From Sporosarcina sp. FSL W7-1349 (lineage in GTDB: Bacteria > Bacillota > Bacilli > Bacillales_A > Planococcaceae), in contig NZ_JBBOOK010000001.1 of the NCBI RefSeq assembly GCF_038003045.1, positions 1,984,001 through 2,048,000 on the forward strand: 64,000 bases of DNA. The letters run 5' to 3'. Below the pieces are notes generated by a model. The model was not told where the DNA came from, ran no database searches, and saw only the letters and a list, made by a program, of their open reading frames with translations. Made by a program: the position numbers and the translations under genes. Below are positions 1 to 9,494 of the stretch, in pieces (the first letter of the stretch is position 1; each line of letters begins with the position of its first letter).

Positions 1-2042
1 CCAAGCGCAACACGGACGACCTTCTTGCTATCTTTTACATCTTTATAAACAACTGCTTTAGGAGCAAAATCGCCATTTACCAAAGTCGTTGTAACGAAGT
101 CTTTGACAAATGAACCACCTGTAATGTCGACTGTCGAAGAATCGCCAATTTCTACGTCTTTATCAAACTTGATCTCCAAGTATTCTTTCAAATCTTTTTC
201 ATCGGTTACAACTTGGCTAGAGACGACTTTTGGTGCTTCGGCGTCTTTTGCGAAAGTGACAACCTTGCTAACAGCTTTCCCTTCTTCACCGCTTAGATCA
301 GCGAAGCTAGAGACTGCAATTGTTTTTGCACCATCTAATACGTTGTCTGTTTCCACTGTATAGATAGTAGGATTCTTGTCATCTTTTACCGCTGTTTTCG
401 TATAACCGTCCACTTTTACAACTGGTGCAGCGATAAGTTCTTCAGAGAACTGGATGGCAATCGTTTTTGCTCCAGCTTGCGTGATGGAAGTAACTGTCGG
501 TGCTACTCCGTCCGCAGCGCCTTTCGTGAAGGAAACTGTGGACGGATTTGGTGAAATCAAGTTGCCCGCTTGGTCTTTTGCACCAATAATCGTCGCAATA
601 ATTTCTTCATTTACTTTCACATCGCTTCCGATAGTGAATGTCGCTTCAGAATCACCCGCGTTGAATGATGTCGTTACTCCATTGCCATTATCAGCAATTT
701 TAGTTCCATCCGCCAATTTAAATGAAACTGTTCCAAGGGATTTTAATGGCTCTGTGAATTTGACTTTTACAACAGATGCAGAAACTTTTTCAACGCCCAC
801 TACAGCCGGTGCTGTTTTATCTTCTGCAATCGTGATAGTCGCTTCGTATTTATCAAACGCTGCACCTGATACAGTTTTCACGCCATCCACTTTGATGTCA
901 TAACGTTTGGAAAGTGGGTTAGCAGCAGTGACTACAAGTGTTTTTCCATCGGCGCTCAATTCACCGGTCAATTGACCCGCATTGATGCCATCCAATGATC
1001 TCAAGGAAACAGCTGCTTTAAGAGCACCCTCTTTTCCATTCTCGAAAAGAGACTCCTTATCCACTGCTGCACTAAATGAAACTTGAACTTGCGTAGCGTT
1101 CAATGATTTCACTTCTGTCACGAAGCGATCGTCCGCTGCGAATTCGAAGTTGACAGCAATCGTTTTTTCCACTGCCGCTTCGCCTTTTGTCAATGTGATG
1201 ACATACTCGTTCGCTGTCGCACCTGCTGTCACATTTGCTGTCACACCTTCAACTGTTACAAGGCCGTTGACATATGATTGGACAGCAGCCAATTTGTTTT
1301 CGGCTGTCGCATATTCACCGCGTGGCACGACGACATTTCCAGCTTTCAATTGAGCCGCTGCTGCTTCTACCGCTAACTGATCCTGGTCCACTTCCGGCTC
1401 TTGTGTCGCTTGTTCGCTTCTGAAGATGAATGAAGCCATTTGGCCGCGAGTGACAAGTGCGCTTGGCGAGAATGTCGTTGGTGTTGTACCTGTTGTGATA
1501 TTATTGGAATAAAGAGTTTGAATGAAATCCGCATGCCATTGCTTGCTGTTGATATCCGTGAACGGCAAGTTTCCAAGCTTCTCTTGTTCGAATTTGAAAC
1601 CGAGCACGATCATTTTTGCCATATGTGCCCGGGAAAGGTTTGCTGTCGGTTTGAATGTGTTATCTTCATAACCCGAAATGATTCCTGCTTCTACTAGAGC
1701 TGCGATATGGCCGTAGTAAGGATTCGATTTGCTGACATCCGTGAATCCAGGATCTTTGACGTTTTCCGTGTCCAATCCAAGTGCGAGTGCCATGATTTTA
1801 GCCGCGTGCATCCGGTTGATATGTTGCCCCGGACGGAACGTGCCATCCTCATATCCATTAATGACGCCACGTTCTGCCAAGCTCGTGACCGCTTCATAGA
1901 AATGGTGTGACGGAATATTTTTTACGTCAGAGAACGTCGGAGCCGCTTGTGTGAATACCGGTGCAGCCGAAACGAGCGCTCCTGTTGCTACGGTTGTTGC
2001 CAATGTAGCTCGTAGTATTTTGTGAGAACTTGCTTTCTTCAT
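1..2042 (-). CDS. S-layer protein with three SLH domains and Ig-like repeats (3' end outside window)
   Basis: About 680 residues are visible, reading leftward from an ATG at 2042 behind a clear GGAGG site; the gene runs off the left edge. Residues 1 to about 32 are a Sec signal peptide (MKKASSHKILRA, hydrophobic core, AAP). Three SLH domains follow at roughly 34-80, 95-140 and 155-205, with motifs such as FSDV, INGYEDGTFRP and TRGQMASFIFR. SLH domains bind pyruvylated cell-wall polymer and hold S-layer proteins on the surface. Beyond residue 400 come Thr/Val-rich Ig-like repeats (starts near 410, 512 and 602), as in SbsA-type S-layer proteins. It is the surface lattice subunit or a large SLH-anchored protein; the missing C-terminus would decide. 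The family call is firm. Confidence 0.9.
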   Translation of the reverse strand, partial: MKKASSHKILRATLATTVATGALVSAAPVFTQAAPTFSDVKNIPSHHFYEAVTSLAERGVINGYEDGTFRPGQHINRMHAAKIMALALGLDTENVKDPGFTDVSKSNPYYGHIAALVEAGIISGYEDNTFKPTANLSRAHMAKMIVLGFKFEQEKLGNLPFTDINSKQWHADFIQTLYSNNITTGTTPTTFSPSALVTRGQMASFIFRSEQATQEPEVDQDQLAVEAAAAQLKAGNVVVPRGEYATAENKLAAVQSYVNGLVTVEGVTANVTAGATANEYVITLTKGEAAVEKTIAVNFEFAADDRFVTEVKSLNATQVQVSFSAAVDKESLFENGKEGALKAAVSLRSLDGINAGQLTGELSADGKTLVVTAANPLSKRYDIKVDGVKTVSGAAFDKYEATITIAEDKTAPAVVGVEKVSASVVKVKFTEPLKSLGTVSFKLADGTKIADNGNGVTTSFNAGDSEATFTIGSDVKVNEEIIATIIGAKDQAGNLISPNPSTVSFTKGAADGVAPTVTSITQAGAKTIAIQFSEELIAAPVVKVDGYTKTAVKDDKNPTIYTVETDNVLDGAKTIAVSSFADLSGEEGKAVSKVVTFAKDAEAPKVVSSQVVTDEKDLKEYLEIKFDKDVEIGDSSTVDITGGSFVKDFVTTTLVNGDFAPKAVVYKDVKDSKKVVRVAL

Positions 2043-2461
2043 TTCCAAACCTCCAAGGTATGTAATTGCTCACCAAACACATTTTGGCGATGCACCGTTA
2101 TCGTAGCATGTCCGATTTTCTCTATCACAATCCAATTTTTGGTGGGTCTAGAGTCTAGATTGATAGAAAGAAGGATTTTTAGAAGGCTTGGTAGAATAGT
2201 ATAAGCAAATGATTGTCTTCTAACGGTTCTATAAAATCAATGCTAATATTCTAGTTAGAACTCCGGGCAAAAAAACGATGAACAGTCATTGGTGTATAGT
2301 AATAGTAGATGCTAAGTCTATTAAATGTTCTTATTTCTATCACAAAATAAAGAAAAACTCGATTTTTCATGAAACCTTTCTGGTAAAATTACGTAAGTAT
2401 TTATATACTTACTAATGGGGTAAGTAAGATTTACCAAAATACTATATTGGAGGTTTTACAT
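2043..2461. promoter_or_regulatory. Divergent intergenic region with an inverted repeat at 2393-2412
   Basis: The 419 bases between the S-layer gene and the stalk-domain gene hold no ORF. Such a long leader is usual for S-layer genes, which often have several promoters and a stable 5' mRNA. The sequence is AT-rich. A perfect inverted repeat sits at 2393-2412 (GTAAGTAT, spacer TTAT, ATACTTAC), about 50 bases before the plus-strand gene, followed by a further TAAGTAAG. It may be an operator or an mRNA hairpin; no regulator is assigned. Promoter boxes could not be fixed by eye. Confidence 0.4.
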
Positions 2462-3865
2462 TTGAAGAAACTCGCAACATGGTTATTTGCGTTTGTCCTG
2501 CTGTTCTCTTTAGCATTGCCAACAGCAACACATGCAAATACGGACGCAATGAAGTTCGTCGTTGACGGCGTCGAAGTGAATGGCTATGAACAGCCATTTA
2601 TGTCTCACGGTGAAGTCCTCATTCCGATTGAGAACTTGTTTGATGAAGTAGGTTTCCAAGTTACAAAAGGAAAAAACGGACAGGTTTCCGTCACGAATAG
2701 CTATTTGACAGTCGATTTCAACGCTGCAGCTAAAAACATCCAAGTTAACGGCGAAAAAGCAAATGCTGAATTCCCATTGACGTTGAAAAACGCAGGAAAC
2801 TACATTTCTGGCGAATTCCTATCCAGCTTGGAAGGATTTGACGTCGAAGTTTCAGAAGACGAGAAAACAGTCAACGTAACGACAAACCGCGTGAAAGACG
2901 TGGAAGCATTCTTGAAAAAGTCAATGGAAGCTGAGCTAAACAGCTTTTCCGCTGACATGGTTATGGATATGAACCTAGAAACTTCAACAGAAGAACTCGG
3001 TTCCATGGACATGACAATGGATATGAAAATGGACTTTATCGAAAAACCAATGGCGATGTACATGGCGATGAACATGCTCATGCAGGCTGATGGTGAAAAA
3101 GAAGACATGGACATGGAAATGTACTTCACGGAAGACGCTGTTTACCAACAGATGGATGGCGTTTGGGTGAAAGATGAGATGTCACAAGAGCTTCTTGAGG
3201 CACAACTTGACAGCGCGAATATGCTGGAGCAATTTGAACTGCTTAAGACATTCATGAAAGGCATTCACGTCTTTGAATATGAAGATTCTTACGTAGTCGT
3301 CCAAAATATCACGACAGAAGATTTCAAAGAAATGATGTCTGAAGCAATGGAACTATTGCCTGCATTGCTTCCTGACATGCTCGGCACAGCCGCATATGAC
3401 TCTGAAGTAACAGTTACTCAAGCTGAGGCTACAGAAGTTAAAGAAGAAGCTACTAATGAAGAAGTTACTACTGAAGAAACATCAGAAGAAGCTACTGAAG
3501 AAGTTACTGAAGAAGCGGCAGAAGAAGATGTTGACGAAGTTGTCATTGAAGAAGAATTGCCATTCGAAGATCTAGAAGGTCTATTGGAAATGCTAAACTT
3601 GGATATCAAAGAATTCTATACTGTTTCCACATACGATAAAGCAACTCTTTTCCCACTTGACATGTCAGGTGCCATTCACATCACAATGAATGTCGAAGAT
3701 GTAGATCTTTCTATTAAAATGGATCTATCCGGCAACTATACGAACCACAACAACGTAAAAGAAATCAAAGTTCCTGAAGAAGTCATCAAAAATGCAATTA
3801 CAATGGAACAATGGTTTGAAGAACTTGAAAAGCAATGGGCAGCGGAAGAAGTTCCGGCTGAATAA
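2462..3865 (+). CDS. Secreted stalk-domain (copper amine oxidase N-terminal-like) protein, Met- and Glu-rich
   Basis: 467 residues. The start is TTG at 2462, eight bases after GGAGG (2449-2453); an earlier TTG at 2447 lies in the ribosome site itself. Residues 1 to about 25 are a signal peptide ending in THA. Residues 30-115 resemble the copper amine oxidase N-terminal (stalk) domain: FVVDGVEVNGYEQPF, then VLIPIENLFDEVGF. Residues 140-285 form a lipoprotein-like beta domain with alternating Met (MDMTMDMKMDF). An acidic Glu/Thr/Val linker follows near 325-365, then a beta-rich C-terminal region. These proteins sit outside the membrane; the function is unknown. A strong terminator follows. A decayed copy of its 3' end lies at 5884-6123. 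Confidence 0.75.
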   Translation: MKKLATWLFAFVLLFSLALPTATHANTDAMKFVVDGVEVNGYEQPFMSHGEVLIPIENLFDEVGFQVTKGKNGQVSVTNSYLTVDFNAAAKNIQVNGEKANAEFPLTLKNAGNYISGEFLSSLEGFDVEVSEDEKTVNVTTNRVKDVEAFLKKSMEAELNSFSADMVMDMNLETSTEELGSMDMTMDMKMDFIEKPMAMYMAMNMLMQADGEKEDMDMEMYFTEDAVYQQMDGVWVKDEMSQELLEAQLDSANMLEQFELLKTFMKGIHVFEYEDSYVVVQNITTEDFKEMMSEAMELLPALLPDMLGTAAYDSEVTVTQAEATEVKEEATNEEVTTEETSEEATEEVTEEAAEEDVDEVVIEEELPFEDLEGLLEMLNLDIKEFYTVSTYDKATLFPLDMSGAIHITMNVEDVDLSIKMDLSGNYTNHNNVKEIKVPEEVIKNAITMEQWFEELEKQWAAEEVPAE

Positions 3866-3874
3866 TTGAACATG

Positions 3875-3909
3875 GAGCGAGTCCACTATGAGACTCGCTC
3901 TATTTTTTT
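3875..3909 (+). terminator. Rho-independent terminator of the stalk-domain gene
   Basis: A nine-base-pair stem GAGCGAGTC/GACTCGCTC with an eight-base loop is followed by TATTTTTTT. It starts 10 bases after the stop codon. A decayed copy at 6090-6123 accompanies the pseudogene of the same protein. Confidence 0.9.
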
Positions 3910-4009
3910 ATAGATGGATAACGAATTTTCCGGCACTAAGTGTGCTACAGTCCCGAATACCTTTGCTGAATGAAGAAAGAAGCCACAGAAAGTCGATCCA
4001 TTCCGATTC

Positions 4010-5071
4010 CTACCGACTGTCCGCCACTCTTCGCTTTTTCATAAACCACGCCAATACAATCGCCCCGATCAACGTTAATCCTAAATACCCCATCGTCGGA
4101 TAGACTGTGCCAACAAGGGTGATGAATCCAATGAAACTGACACCGAATGCCACGACACCGAACAGGACGGCAAACCCTTTAAACTTTGGAGTATCCGGTT
4201 GAATCAAGCGTGCCGTGAACGCGTAGAGCATCCCTACTGCCGTATTGTAAACCATTCCGAGCAACACGATCGTCATAATGATACCGATTATGGGAGACAT
4301 TTGATCGGCCAAAAAAAGCATCGGCATGGGGACATCTGAAATTTCACTCAATCTAGTCAACATCGTGATATTGATTAATAAAATAAGAAGTCCAAGGCCG
4401 ACTCCACCAATGATGCCGCCCCACCCTGCCACTTTCTGATCTTTCACCGTGCCACCCATCACCGTCAGCATCGATGCACCTGCTGCGATATTATACGACA
4501 CGTAAAGGAGCGCTCCCAACACCCAGTTGGACGCAGCCGGTTTCTGTTGTTCAACAGCAGCTGCAATCTCAGCCGAAGACGCATCAAAATTCATCAAAGA
4601 ATAAACCATGATAATGATAACAAGCACTAATAGGAATGGCGTCACTGCACTGATCAACGCAATGACCCGTTTCACATTCAGCGTGATAGACAATATCGTC
4701 AAGGCAGTCACCACAATACTGCCAATTATGCTTGGAATCCCAAACTGCTGTTCAAAAATGGCTCCCGCGCCCGATAGCATGACGACCGTTACGCCAAACA
4801 AGAAAAATGTAATAATGAAATCTACAACCACACCGAGATATCGACCGCAAATATGATAGATGACATCCTTATGGGAATCCGACTGCAACTGGCTCCCCAA
4901 CTGCGTCAAATTCATCCCGATAAAGGCGAAAAGTGCGGTGGCCACGAGACTTCCAGCAATACCAGCATAACCAAAACTCGTAAAAAACTGCAAAATCTCT
5001 TGGCCTGAAGCAAACCCGGCACCGACAATCAAACCAATGAACGCTGCTCCGATTTGAAAGCTCTTTTTCAT
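4010..5071 (-). CDS. YkvI-family membrane transporter (APC/LeuT-type fold)
   Basis: 353 residues, with ATG at 5071 seven bases after GGAGG. It has about ten hydrophobic segments. The N-terminus (IGAAFIGLIVGAGFASGQEILQ, in part) matches the YkvI family of Bacillus, a group related to branched-chain amino-acid and other APC carriers. The unwound glycine-rich first helix fits a LeuT-like fold. It ends in a basic tail (KKRRVADSR). It lies 17 bases after the broken racemase gene at 5089, so it may once have been the transporter of that operon. The substrate is unknown; amino acids or peptides are an inference from context. Confidence 0.75.
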   Translation of the reverse strand: MKKSFQIGAAFIGLIVGAGFASGQEILQFFTSFGYAGIAGSLVATALFAFIGMNLTQLGSQLQSDSHKDVIYHICGRYLGVVVDFIITFFLFGVTVVMLSGAGAIFEQQFGIPSIIGSIVVTALTILSITLNVKRVIALISAVTPFLLVLVIIIMVYSLMNFDASSAEIAAAVEQQKPAASNWVLGALLYVSYNIAAGASMLTVMGGTVKDQKVAGWGGIIGGVGLGLLILLINITMLTRLSEISDVPMPMLFLADQMSPIIGIIMTIVLLGMVYNTAVGMLYAFTARLIQPDTPKFKGFAVLFGVVAFGVSFIGFITLVGTVYPTMGYLGLTLIGAIVLAWFMKKRRVADSR

Positions 5072-5088
5072 CCAGAATCCTCCGTCTG

Positions 5089-5580
5089 TTATTTCGCCGT
5101 GTACTTCACCTCTTCCACCGTATATTTCTCCATCACTTCGGGATTCGGTTCATAGCCGATGCCGTAAGCGGTCGGAACGGTGATATAACCCTCTTTCACG
5201 ACGACTTCCGGCGAGATGATGTCCTCTTCCCAATAGCGGGAAGAGCCTGCCGTATCCCCAGGTAAGATGAAGTTCGGCAATGTCGTTAGTGCTACATTAT
5301 GCGCGCGGCCGATCCCTGATTCCAACATGCCGCCACACCAGACCGGCACCCCGCGTCCCAAGCAGTAATCGTGGATTTTCTTCGCTTCGGTCAATCCGCT
5401 GACCCGGCCAATCTTAATGTTGATGACTTTACAGCTTCTCAATTCTAACGCTTTCCGTGTATCTTCTAGGGAATGAATGCTTTCGTCCAAGCAGACCGGT
5501 GTCACCAGCTCTTTTTGCAACGTTGCATGGTCGATAATATCATCCGATGCGAGCGGCTGCTCGACCATCGTCAAGTTGAA
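5089..5580 (-). pseudogene. C-terminal fragment of a second N-succinylamino-acid racemase/MenC gene
   Basis: About 161 codons correspond to residues 211-370 of the intact enolase-family gene at 10454-11566, with roughly a dozen amino-acid differences (about 92% identity by eye). Metal ligands from VEQP and LDES and the catalytic Lys of NIKIGR remain, but the capping domain and the KxK motif are missing, so it cannot be an active enzyme. Its upstream end breaks at a GAATTC near 5577-5582, where the adjoining middle part of the gene runs on the other strand. It is the remnant of a duplicated racemase gene just upstream of the YkvI gene. Confidence 0.88.
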
Positions 5581-5582
5581 TT

Positions 5583-5883
5583 CAAATGGAAAAAGAGTTC
5601 GACGATCGAAGGCGTGATTTGGGGGACTTGTACGCGAAGCGCAATCAACTGACGCTTGCGGAGGCTTGGGGTGGAAAAGCGGTTAAAATCGGAGTCGGTG
5701 TCAGCATCGGAATCCAGGAGAATGAAGCAGACTTGGTTGAATTGGTCCATATATATGTGGAAAAGGGTATAAACGCATCCTCCGCGAATTACGGAACCAT
5801 TTCCCAGACATCTCGTTAATGGCGGTTGCCAACTCAGCGTATACACTTTAGGAAATCGATCTGCTCAAGCAGCTGGCATATCA
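5583..5883 (+). pseudogene. Inverted middle segment of the broken racemase gene
   Basis: Read on the plus strand, this segment matches codons of about residues 101-206 of the intact racemase ([23 protein letters not shown]), opposite in direction to the adjacent C-terminal fragment. The MAKSTIEG end lies at 5583 and the LLKKL end near 5880, as expected if the middle of a minus-strand gene was flipped in place. About 45 bases covering the catalytic KxK region are deleted near 5775, and frameshifts and stops follow. The N-terminal third is absent; the sequence continues directly into the stalk-protein remnant. It is clearly non-functional. Confidence 0.85.
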
Positions 5884-6123
5884 GGAATTGTTCACTTCGC
5901 ACTGAATGTCGAGGATTTAAATCTTTCTATTGATACGGGACCTTCTGTCAAATATACGAACCACAATAAAGAAAAAAATCAAAATTACTGAAGATGTCAT
6001 CAAAAATGAATTTTCGATGGAACAATGGTTTAAAAAACTTAAAAAGCAATGGCCAACGCGGAGGAAGTTCCAGCTGAATAATTGAATACGGAGCAAGTCT
6101 AATAGAAGCCTTGCTCCGTTTAT
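5884..6123 (+). pseudogene. Decayed copy of the 3' end and terminator of the stalk-domain gene
   Basis: The sequence parallels 3670-3907: reading MNVED, then TNHN, then the VIKN...MEQWF segment, the AEEVPAE end and its TAA, and the terminator hairpin (GGAGCAAG/CTTGCTCC at 6090-6117). There are indels in the NNVKEIK region and near the end, so no reading frame survives. The similarity includes noncoding DNA past the stop, so this is a DNA-level duplication and not a protein paralogue under selection. Confidence 0.85.
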
Positions 6124-6124
6124 T

Positions 6125-6325
6125 AATATTCACCGAAACTATTTTACACATACTTTGATCGTGCTGGCTGTCGGGTACATCTCGTTCATTGTAAGCTAAA
6201 ATAGGCTCGCCACTACTATCTCTTACCTCCAAAGATATAGATCCGCAAAAATTATTAACTAACGAGACCAATTTCAACTTTAGCGTTTCATATTGCATCA
6301 TCACACTGCCATTTATGATTAACAC
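6125..6325 (-). pseudogene. Possible N-terminal fragment of a beta-lactamase-like serine hydrolase
   Basis: From a GTG at 6325 the frame reads about 60 residues that resemble the start of class A beta-lactamase-type serine hydrolases: a helix (LKLKLVSLVNNF), then GSISLEVRDSSGEPILAYNE, then DQSMCKIV. In this family the last piece holds the catalytic S-x-x-K, here SMCK. After that the frame runs into the antisense of the decayed terminator, so the homology ends abruptly. I infer a truncated gene. Serine hydrolases of this kind often sit near dipeptide epimerase or NSAR genes, which fits the location. The call rests on a short match. Confidence 0.45.
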
Positions 6326-6454
6326 TCACGAAATAGACTAGGCTTTCTCCCTCCGCTACAAGAAAAGCGAGCTTCCGCATCTTCAACTTCTATTGCTCTC
6401 TCATTCTCGAAAACATAAATTCTTGTACAGTTAATTCTTACGCTAGCAAAGAAC

Positions 6455-7852
6455 TTATTTTACGTCAAAAACTTGTAGTTGCTCTTTTGTCGGCTTTTTA
6501 GTGAACAAACTTATAAAAATAATCGCTGCTAAGGATACGATCAAAGAGGGAATCATTGGTGGCAACCCGAATGGCTGTTTTAGTATATACCAAATAAGGG
6601 CAGTTCCGCCGCCTCCAATGATAGAATACATACCCGCCGTAGCAGTAGCGCCTTTCCATAAAAAACCGACATACATTGGAATTAATAAACCTGCAGTGTA
6701 CATCGTATAAGCGAAGACGATGGCTGTTACAATGTCCGGCATTAAATAAGCTAAAGCAAAGCTTATAAGCGCAAATACTACAACAGCAATTTGCCCCACT
6801 GTCTTCAACTCTCTACTGGAAGCATCTTTTTTCACAATTTGTTGATAGAAATCGCGGGACAAGTTGACGCTGGCACTAAGTAATATTGAGTTCGTAGATG
6901 TAATAATTGCCGCGATAACGACTGCCAATAAAACACCACCAACGAATGGGGGTAACAGCTCAGTCACCATAAGCGGGAAGACCTGATCCGGTGGGAGATC
7001 GGGACCCAATATCGCCCTTGCACCATAGCCTAACAGAGAAACAAATAAAAAGGCAAAGAACGCTGTAGGAATCAACAAGTACAAACTTCTTTTCGCAGTT
7101 TTACTATCTTTTGCAGAAAATACTCTGGCAAAAATGATGGATTGGGATACAGCGGCTGTTCCAAAAGTTGCAATAGCCATATTAAAAGCACCCAAAGCAT
7201 TCGTACTTGTAAAGACTTTAAAATACCCATCCGGCAAGGCATTGAATATGGCCCCAAATCCTCCATTCATATAGTAAAGGACTGCCATTCCCAAAAATAA
7301 TCCGCCGAATATCAGAATGGCTTGAATACTGTCCGTAATGGCGACGCCCTTCATGCCCCCAAAGAATGTGATAAGGGTGAAAGCGATGACACTAATTAAC
7401 ATGGCAAATAATTTATCCATCCCCAAAAACGCCACCATAATGCCAGTCATGGAAAGTATCTGTACAGTTACTACAGCAATATCCCCAAAAATAATCATAA
7501 ACCCGCTGACATACCGAGAGCGATTATCATATCGCATTGCAAGCATATCTGGCACTGTAAATTGTTCGAATTTACGGAATTTTTCAGCCAGAATTATAGC
7601 AGCTACCAAGATACCCAATATTGCACCAATTGCACTAAACCACCAATCTAGCCCCATTAGATAAAAACTACCTGTATAACCTACAACAGTTGCTCCACCG
7701 ACAAGTGTGGCGAATAGAGTACCCAACAAAACAGGGGTCCCTAGGCTTCTACCTGCTAAAGCAAAATCTTCTATGCCTTTTACATAACGTTTATAAAAAA
7801 TACCAATACCTACAATGAACACAATATATAATAAAATTGCTGTTACATACAT
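6455..7852 (-). CDS. Sodium:solute symporter (SSS family)
   Basis: 465 residues. The ATG at 7852 sits eight bases after GGAGG; the longer ORF start at 7867 overlaps that site. About 13 membrane segments are visible. Family features include the N-terminal YKRYVKGIEDFALAGRS with GT..ATLVGG, and the TSTNSILLSAS segment typical of SSS proteins such as PanF and proline symporters. It is the last intact gene downstream of the M81 peptidase and RpiR regulator, on the same strand, so it probably imports the compound that the peptidase processes, driven by sodium. The substrate cannot be read from the sequence. Confidence 0.88.
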   Translation of the reverse strand: MYVTAILLYIVFIVGIGIFYKRYVKGIEDFALAGRSLGTPVLLGTLFATLVGGATVVGYTGSFYLMGLDWWFSAIGAILGILVAAIILAEKFRKFEQFTVPDMLAMRYDNRSRYVSGFMIIFGDIAVVTVQILSMTGIMVAFLGMDKLFAMLISVIAFTLITFFGGMKGVAITDSIQAILIFGGLFLGMAVLYYMNGGFGAIFNALPDGYFKVFTSTNALGAFNMAIATFGTAAVSQSIIFARVFSAKDSKTAKRSLYLLIPTAFFAFLFVSLLGYGARAILGPDLPPDQVFPLMVTELLPPFVGGVLLAVVIAAIITSTNSILLSASVNLSRDFYQQIVKKDASSRELKTVGQIAVVVFALISFALAYLMPDIVTAIVFAYTMYTAGLLIPMYVGFLWKGATATAGMYSIIGGGGTALIWYILKQPFGLPPMIPSLIVSLAAIIFISLFTKKPTKEQLQVFDVK

Positions 7853-7986
7853 TTTCAATTCCTCCAATCTTTTTTATTCATTAATGTGAATAGTTGATAC
7901 GCATTCCAAAGAGAAATGCAAGCAATTCGCCGGGCCATTTTAAACAGCCCGACTTATTGTGGAACCGAAGTGAAATTACCTATTTT

Positions 7987-9444
7987 TTATATTTGATCAA
8001 GAGGATAAATGGGACGTAGAATATGTTTATAATCAAACGATGTAAAGTCAATAGTAGTTAAGCCCGGTGAGTCTACAGTGATTATTTTTTCACTTTGTGG
8101 CTCAAAAGCAGCCCTGAAATGTTGACTAGATTTTAAACAAACAATTTTGTATTTCGAAATATCAATACCATGCAGTGAAAATATCTGCTCATCCATCACT
8201 TGAGATTTAACGGAACAAACAATAATGTCCACGCCACCCACCTGCAATCTGACGGATTTCCCTAAATCATTTTTCAGACCCTGCCACATGGGAGAAGATT
8301 GATAAAACACTCCATCTGTTAAACTTTTGATATAAGCGTTTACGGATAGTGGTTCTCCGTGCAAATTATCCGTTTTCCCCCCTAATTTAATATCGATATA
8401 TGCGCCTACACCTGCTTCATGGGCTAGGTCGGCAACTTCCTTATCATAAATAAAAGCAAAACAAGCATTTTCCAATCCCATATCAAGCATCGCTCTTAAA
8501 AGGTAGGTTCCGTCACCAGGTGTTCCTCCTCCAGGATTGTCGGATGTCTCATTAATGACAATAGGATGACCCTCTTGCTGTAACGCTTGTTCCAACCCCT
8601 CTCTAGGAGAAATAGTTTTTGAGAAAAACTTCTCCTTGGTCGCTAGAATTTGATTAGCCACATTTCCACTTACCTTTGTAGCTAGGGGTGAATCATCGTT
8701 TGTAATGGACAGCACCGAAACTCCAACATGTTTAATGTCAGTATAAGGAAAACCATGAAAAAATGTACAATCCACTACGTTCGGCACTTTTTCCCACTCC
8801 CAACAAATCCTATTTATATCCTTTGCTGGTGATAGATTGGTTGTAGAAGTTGGTATAATTAATGGCAACTTCGTAAGATGCATGACAGGTTTCAATTCTT
8901 TTTTGTACATTTTTATAGCAAGATCAATTGCTTCCATTCCACGTTCATAAGAATCTGTATGTGGATAAAAATTAACCCCTAGCAACACATTGGCTTCTTG
9001 CACCATCTTTTCCGTAAGGTTTGCATGCAAATCTAACGTACACAAAATTGGGATATCATATCCAATAGCACTTCTTAGTTCACCTAATAAATGCCCCTCC
9101 ATATCGTCAATACCTTCCACAACACCAGCACCGTGTAAATTTAGACATAGAGCATCTGCTTGATGCTTATCTAGTGCAGCAAGCAACTCTTCTTTTATCA
9201 CATCATAAGTTTCTTTCGTTATAGTACCTGAAGGATAAGCCATTGCAGAAATCGTTGGTATAATTTCAAGTTTAAGTGCTTCTGCACGGTCAATCATGCC
9301 GCCTAAGTAATCCCTTACGCCCCGATGTTTTTGTAATATCTTCTCCCCTTTATCCCATTCCCACAATTTGAAGTTTTCCATTGTAGTCTGCTCAGCTGCA
9401 AATGTATTTGTTTCATGCGCAAATTGACCGATAAATATTTTCAT
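7987..9444 (-). CDS. M81-family (MlrC-like) metallopeptidase
   Basis: 485 residues, with ATG at 9444 behind GGAGAG. The protein begins MKIFIGQFAHETNTF, the signature of the M81/MlrC family, named for the microcystin-degrading peptidase of sphingomonads. Conserved zinc-binding regions are visible: HETNTF near residue 10, the LDLHAN segment near 140 and NFYPHTD near 160. The C-terminal domain has SSQHFRAAFEP. No signal peptide is present, so it is cytoplasmic. Most bacterial members act on unknown small peptides or amides. It lies between the symporter and the RpiR regulator, suggesting hydrolysis of an imported peptide, possibly one with D-residues; that is inference. Confidence 0.88.
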   Translation of the reverse strand: MKIFIGQFAHETNTFAAEQTTMENFKLWEWDKGEKILQKHRGVRDYLGGMIDRAEALKLEIIPTISAMAYPSGTITKETYDVIKEELLAALDKHQADALCLNLHGAGVVEGIDDMEGHLLGELRSAIGYDIPILCTLDLHANLTEKMVQEANVLLGVNFYPHTDSYERGMEAIDLAIKMYKKELKPVMHLTKLPLIIPTSTTNLSPAKDINRICWEWEKVPNVVDCTFFHGFPYTDIKHVGVSVLSITNDDSPLATKVSGNVANQILATKEKFFSKTISPREGLEQALQQEGHPIVINETSDNPGGGTPGDGTYLLRAMLDMGLENACFAFIYDKEVADLAHEAGVGAYIDIKLGGKTDNLHGEPLSVNAYIKSLTDGVFYQSSPMWQGLKNDLGKSVRLQVGGVDIIVCSVKSQVMDEQIFSLHGIDISKYKIVCLKSSQHFRAAFEPQSEKIITVDSPGLTTIDFTSFDYKHILRPIYPLDQI

Positions 9445-9494
9445 CTTATTATTCTCTCCTTTACTATCTGAAGTTTTAAATGCTTTCCCTCAGT

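Noticed and set aside
5583..5883. Plus-strand ORF 5586-5819 as a small independent gene
   Set aside because: It is the inverted middle of the broken racemase gene with a deletion in the catalytic region.
5948..6325. 125-residue minus-strand protein as a real full-length gene
   Set aside because: Its second half is antisense to the decayed stalk-gene tail and terminator; only the first 60 residues look like a gene fragment.
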